A DNA stretch of 64,000 nucleotides from Sulfurimonas sp. GTDB taxonomy: Bacteria > Campylobacterota > Campylobacteria > Campylobacterales > Sulfurimonadaceae. Shown in pieces: positions 60,384 through 64,000 of this stretch (position 1 is the stretch's first letter; each line of letters begins with the position of its first letter). Location of the stretch: NCBI RefSeq assembly GCF_026196735.1, contig NZ_JAPHUF010000012.1:248001-312000 (forward strand), given 5' to 3'. The notes under the pieces are model-generated. The model saw only the letters and a list, made by a program, of their open reading frames with translations, made no database searches and was not told where the DNA came from. Position numbers and translations under genes: made by a program.

Positions 60384-60901
60384 TGAGTGTTCGTTTAGTA
60401 AATGCACCAATCAGTTTAGTTTTTAGTAAGGCTAATGTAGATGAAGAAGCTTTTTTAAAAGAGTATCAGCAGCTAAGTGAAAGTGATGATGATCCAATAA
60501 GTCACTGGCTAAAACTCGCACGCGCAAAAGGTGATACTGCAGATACAGACCCGGTATTACTGAACCTTATGGTAGAGCTGCATAGAAAGATAGATGGATT
60601 AGAACGATTCATAAAAAATGAAGAGCCAAAAAGATTATCTTTGGAAAATGAGGTTGAGATAGAGTCCATAGGGTTTGAACACTTTAAACTCTCAAGCGAT
60701 ATTTTAGAAGAAGGCATGGTCTATTATGCAAGAGTAGAGATGCCTGTTCACCCAAAAAGAGATGTACCGGTTTTTTTTAAAGCAGTTGATAAATCTTTGG
60801 CAAAAATAACCAAAATACATGATAGAGATGAGAAAGAGTGGGGTGCTTATCTGACCGCAAGAGAAAGAGTACTTATCCGAGAAGCAAGAGAGAATAGATA
60901 A
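60383..60901 (+). CDS. Conserved Campylobacterota protein, PilZ-like C-terminus
   Basis: A 172-residue soluble protein overlapping mqnP by one base. Residues 95-150 (EVEIESIGFEHFKLS, EGMVYYARVEMPVHPKRDVPVF) look like a PilZ-type beta-barrel, but the RxxxR c-di-GMP motif is not convincing. N-terminal 70 residues are helical. No assigned function. It is in one transcription unit from mqnP to murG. Confidence 0.68.
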   Translation: MSVRLVNAPISLVFSKANVDEEAFLKEYQQLSESDDDPISHWLKLARAKGDTADTDPVLLNLMVELHRKIDGLERFIKNEEPKRLSLENEVEIESIGFEHFKLSSDILEEGMVYYARVEMPVHPKRDVPVFFKAVDKSLAKITKIHDRDEKEWGAYLTARERVLIREARENR

Positions 60902-61419
60902 TGAATTTAGATTATATAAGTGTAGAGTATCTAGTTGTTGCTATGGCGGCAATGATTTTGTACCTTATCTATTATGTTTTTACCAAAGACTCTGAATATA
61001 ACAAAAATATTCGTTCAGTAGCAACAGTAGCAGAAGAGTTAAACAGAGAGATTTTTTATCTTAAGAAAAAACTCTCTGATACTCAAAAAAATATAAAAAG
61101 CAACACCAGTCGTATGAGTGACGATGATATTTATCAAGAAGTAGAAAGAACTGTTTATGATATGGTTAAACCTATCTCACTTGGTTTAAAGCGATTAGAA
61201 GAGAGTGTTCAAAGCATAGATGAACACATAGACTCTAGAATTTCATCTTTAGAGAGCGGTGTTAAGCAAATATCTATACCATCTTCTGTTCATGGTAATG
61301 ATGATGAAAAAATCATCTCACTATTTAAGCAAGGAGTTCCTCTTGAGACTATCTCAAAAGAGTTACATATATCTAAAGCTGAAGTTGAGTTTGTTTTAAA
61401 AATCAACAAAATAAAGTAA
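60901..61419 (+). CDS. Membrane-anchored coiled-coil protein with C-terminal HTH
   Basis: A 172-residue protein. One transmembrane helix (about 10-28), a coiled coil (35-115), and a C-terminal helix-turn-helix (about 137-172: LFKQGVPLETISKELHISKAEVEFVLKI), of the kind seen in Campylobacterota proteins of unknown function. Starts on the last base of the previous gene. It might tether DNA to the membrane near the cell-wall genes, but this is speculation. Confidence 0.66.
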   Translation: MNLDYISVEYLVVAMAAMILYLIYYVFTKDSEYNKNIRSVATVAEELNREIFYLKKKLSDTQKNIKSNTSRMSDDDIYQEVERTVYDMVKPISLGLKRLEESVQSIDEHIDSRISSLESGVKQISIPSSVHGNDDEKIISLFKQGVPLETISKELHISKAEVEFVLKINKIK

Positions 61420-61423
61420 GATA

Positions 61424-62590
61424 TTGACAGCAGATAGAAAACTATTTACACTTGTATCTATACTTATAGGCATAAGTATTGTTTTGACATACTCTCTATC
61501 TACCTATGTAACGCTGCTCTTTGATGTAAACGAATTTCATTTTGCTATCAGACAAACGGCTTTTGGTTTTTTGAGCATACTAATAATTTGGTTATTGTCT
61601 CAAGGAAACCCCGATAAACTATTAGCTCCAATAGGTTTTTCTCTATTTATCGGTTCAGCAATTTTAATGGTTGCGATGCCGTTTTTACCAGAGTTTTTAG
61701 TATCTGCGGTTGGTGGAGCAAAAAGATGGATAAAGCTGTTTGGATTCTCTTTGGCACCTGTTGAGTTTTTTAAAATTGGCTTTGTATATTTTTTAGCATG
61801 GAGTTTTTCTAGAAAACTTGGACATCATGACGGGATGGGCATAAAACAAGAATACATTAGATTTGCACCGTACGGAGTTGTTTTTATAGGAGCAATGTTT
61901 GTTATTGCTTTTGTTCAAAATGATTTAGGACAAGTTGTTGTACTTGGGCTTACTCTTCTTTTTATGCTTATGTTTGCAGGAAGCAGTTTTAGGTTTTTCT
62001 TGACTTTGCTTGCGGGCGCATTGATGTTTTTTATATTTTTTATTTTTACAGCAGAACACAGAATACTTCGTATAAAATCTTGGTGGGCGCTGGCACAAAA
62101 CAGTGTTTTGGAACTTTTACCGGCCTCAATCGCTGAACAGTTAAGAGTTCCGACAGTAGAAGAACCATATCAAATAGGACACTCACTAAATGCAATTCAT
62201 AACGGTGGTTTCTTTGGCACAGGTATTTCAAACGGAACTTTTAAACTTGGTTTTTTAAGTGAAGTCCATACAGATTTTGTTTTAGCAGGTTTAGCTGAAG
62301 AGTTTGGATTTATTGGAGTTTCGTTTGTTGTTTTTATATTTTTGTGGATGCTTCAAAGAATATTTAAAATAGCAAACCGTGTGGAAAATTCTTCACTTTA
62401 CCTCTTTAGTATCGGTGTTGGACTTTTACTCTCATTTTCATTTTTGGTTAATGCTTATGGAATTAGTGGGATTACCCCCATAAAAGGGATATCAGTTCCA
62501 TTTTTAAGCTACGGCGGCTCATCTATAATAGCTGCTTCAATCGGAGTCGGCATGGTCTTGATGGCATCAAAAAAAGCGAAGATGGATTGA
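61424..62590 (+). CDS. ftsW: FtsW-like lipid II polymerase
   Basis: A 388-residue SEDS-family protein with about ten membrane helices. GGAKRWI, the GLAEEFGFIG stretch and GISGITPIKGISVPFLSYGGSS are signatures of FtsW/RodA/SpoVE. FtsW is favoured over RodA because murG follows after one base. It polymerises septal peptidoglycan. TTG start. Confidence 0.87.
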   Translation: MTADRKLFTLVSILIGISIVLTYSLSTYVTLLFDVNEFHFAIRQTAFGFLSILIIWLLSQGNPDKLLAPIGFSLFIGSAILMVAMPFLPEFLVSAVGGAKRWIKLFGFSLAPVEFFKIGFVYFLAWSFSRKLGHHDGMGIKQEYIRFAPYGVVFIGAMFVIAFVQNDLGQVVVLGLTLLFMLMFAGSSFRFFLTLLAGALMFFIFFIFTAEHRILRIKSWWALAQNSVLELLPASIAEQLRVPTVEEPYQIGHSLNAIHNGGFFGTGISNGTFKLGFLSEVHTDFVLAGLAEEFGFIGVSFVVFIFLWMLQRIFKIANRVENSSLYLFSIGVGLLLSFSFLVNAYGISGITPIKGISVPFLSYGGSSIIAASIGVGMVLMASKKAKMD

Positions 62591-62591
62591 T

Positions 62592-63614
62592 ATGAAGTTA
62601 TGTATTACAGGCGGTGGAACAGGCGGTCATTTGATGATAGCAGAAGCGTTGGTAGAAGCTGGGGTAAATGATGGGCATGAAGTGATATTTATAGGCTCAA
62701 CCAGCGGACAAGATAGAAAATACTTCCAAGAACACAGCGCTTTTTCACATGTATATTTTTTAGAAACTACAGGCGTAGTAAACCAAAAAGGATTTGGTAA
62801 ACTAAAAGCACTGTATAAAGTTTTTAAAGCCTTTTTCATCTCAAGAGCTATCTTGAAAAAACATAAAATTGTGGCGACTTACAGTGTTGGTGGTTTCTCT
62901 GCTGCTGCGGCATCAATGGCGAGTTTGAGCAGGTTTATCCCTCTTTTTATGCATGAACAAAATGCCGTAATTGGAAAATTAAACTCAATACTAAAACCAT
63001 TTTCTACAAGATTTATATCCGCTTATGATAAGAACTCGCCTATAAAAGGTTATCCGCTAAAAGAAGAGTTTTTTGCAAACGCCAGAGTTAGAAAAGAACT
63101 AAAAACTATCATATTTCTTGGCGGTTCTCATGGAGCCAAGGCTATTAATGATTTAGCTTTGAGTGTTGCTAAAGAGCTTAAAGATTTGGGCATTAAAATT
63201 ATTCATCAAACCGGTGAAAAAGATTTTCAAAGAGTAAAAAAAGAGTATGAAGCCTTAGATGTACATGTAGAACTTTACGCCTTTACAAAAGAGCTGCATA
63301 CTTTAATAAGCAGTGCTGATTTGGCAGTAAGCCGTGCAGGAGCAAGTACACTTTGGGAACTTTGTGCAAACGGATTACCGGCTCTTTTTATCCCATATCC
63401 ATATGCCGCAGCAGATCATCAGTTTTACAATGCAAGATTTATAGTTGATAATAACCTTGGCTGGTGTGAGAGAGAAAGTGAAGATTTAAAAGCTAAACTA
63501 ATTTCTATTTTAAATGAAGAACTTGAAGATAAGAGCAGGGCACTTTTAGAGTACGCTAACAAAGATGTAGCTAAAAAGATGATTCAAGATGTGCAAAAGG
63601 TTATAAATGATTAG
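62592..63614 (+). CDS. murG: UDP-GlcNAc transferase MurG
   Basis: A 340-residue glycosyltransferase (EC 2.4.1.227) that makes lipid II from lipid I. GGGTGGH (7-13), HEQNAVIGKLN, LGGSHGAKAIND and SRAGASTLWEL, then PYPYAAADHQ hold the donor site. Directly after ftsW, as is common; overlaps the dedA gene by 8 bases. Confidence 0.96.
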   Translation: MKLCITGGGTGGHLMIAEALVEAGVNDGHEVIFIGSTSGQDRKYFQEHSAFSHVYFLETTGVVNQKGFGKLKALYKVFKAFFISRAILKKHKIVATYSVGGFSAAAASMASLSRFIPLFMHEQNAVIGKLNSILKPFSTRFISAYDKNSPIKGYPLKEEFFANARVRKELKTIIFLGGSHGAKAINDLALSVAKELKDLGIKIIHQTGEKDFQRVKKEYEALDVHVELYAFTKELHTLISSADLAVSRAGASTLWELCANGLPALFIPYPYAAADHQFYNARFIVDNNLGWCERESEDLKAKLISILNEELEDKSRALLEYANKDVAKKMIQDVQKVIND

Positions 63615-64000
63615 AGAATTAGCACAAGACTTGGTAGATTTGATATTTGAGTGGGGTTATTTGGGCATCTTTTTGCTTATGACGGTTGAGAGTTCATTTA
63701 TACCATTCCCAAGCGAAGTAGTCCTTGTTCCGGCTGGCTACTTAGCATCTAAAGGTGACATGAGCATTAGTATGATAATGGCCAGTGCATTGGGTGGGTC
63801 TATGGTTGGAGCTTTAATAAACTACTACTTAGCTCTTAGTCTTGGAAGAAGAGTTCTTGCCAAATATGGAAAATATTTTTTTATAAAAGAGAATGCTTTA
63901 GATAAGATGGACAGCTACTTTGCCAAGCATGGACATATCTCTACTTTTATAGGAAGGCTAATTCCCGGAATCCGTCAGCTTATCTCAATACCCGCAGGGC
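63607..64000 (+). CDS. DedA-family membrane protein (3' end beyond window)
   Basis: The first 131 residues of a DedA/VTT-domain protein starting at ATG 63607. ESSFIPFPSEVVLVPAGYLA and FIGRLIPGIRQLISIPAG are the diagnostic blocks. DedA proteins move undecaprenyl phosphate or similar lipids across the inner membrane, which suits its place after murG. The C-terminus is outside the window. Confidence 0.9.
   Translation, partial: MIRELAQDLVDLIFEWGYLGIFLLMTVESSFIPFPSEVVLVPAGYLASKGDMSISMIMASALGGSMVGALINYYLALSLGRRVLAKYGKYFFIKENALDKMDSYFAKHGHISTFIGRLIPGIRQLISIPAG

Overview
The window is about 64 kb of an AT-rich bacterial chromosome. It most likely comes from a Campylobacterota (Epsilonproteobacteria) species close to Sulfurimonas. 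The evidence is lineage-typical content and order: cheZ next to a U32 peptidase gene, a DUF3972 gene between purE and glyQ, complex I genes in which NuoE and NuoF are replaced by other proteins, pflA directly after nuoN, TATAAT-type promoters without a clear -35, and frequent TTG starts. No rRNA or complete tRNA gene and no CRISPR array was seen.

Layout. 1-6.3 kb: thioredoxin (partial), a PHP-type histidinol phosphatase, cheZ, a U32 peptidase, purE, DUF3972, DUF89 and glyQ, ending in a hairpin terminator. 6.3-11.1 kb: an accessory or defence segment with a Dam/DpnII-type restriction-modification operon carrying an extra nuclease-like protein, a second unrelated DNA methyltransferase with a small partner gene, and a DUF4143 ATPase. 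11.2-18 kb: hemD with an unexplained N-terminal extension, recD2, an epimerase, and the AmmeMemoRadiSam A-S-B cluster with a cupin gene. 18-22.8 kb (minus strand): molybdate transport genes modA/mop/modB/modC, an NDH-2-like oxidoreductase and a NavAb-like sodium channel. 22.8-24 kb: a parvulin and an N-carbamoylputrescine amidase.

24.0-26.3 kb is a 2.28-kb insertion bounded by 24-bp imperfect inverted repeats and a perfect 8-bp target duplication. It holds only the first 41 codons of an IS256-type transposase, then a cargo: a pyrimidine-dimer glycosylase, a winged-helix/nucleotidyltransferase pair behind a perfect operator-like palindrome, and a resolvase stub. 26.3-37.6 kb is mostly housekeeping: a Na/Pi transporter, a J-domain protein, a Y-family polymerase, hemerythrin behind a perfect FNR-type box, endonuclease IV, a FadL porin, an AAA+ ATPase and a deaminase.

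37.9-55.3 kb is a 15-gene nuo operon. NuoE is a 73-residue protein without an iron-sulphur site. NuoF is replaced by a fusion of the NuoF N3-cluster domain to a GltD-like FAD/NAD(P) module. Two NuoG paralogues follow in tandem. pflA (flagellar motor) follows nuoN after a GC-rich spacer with tRNA-like character. 57.8-64 kb: cobB, miaA, a menaquinone prenyltransferase, two small conserved proteins, ftsW, murG and a partial DedA gene.

The most notable signals are the defective IS256-like element with its cargo, the unusual complex I input module, and the restriction-modification segment with one more nuclease-like gene than expected.
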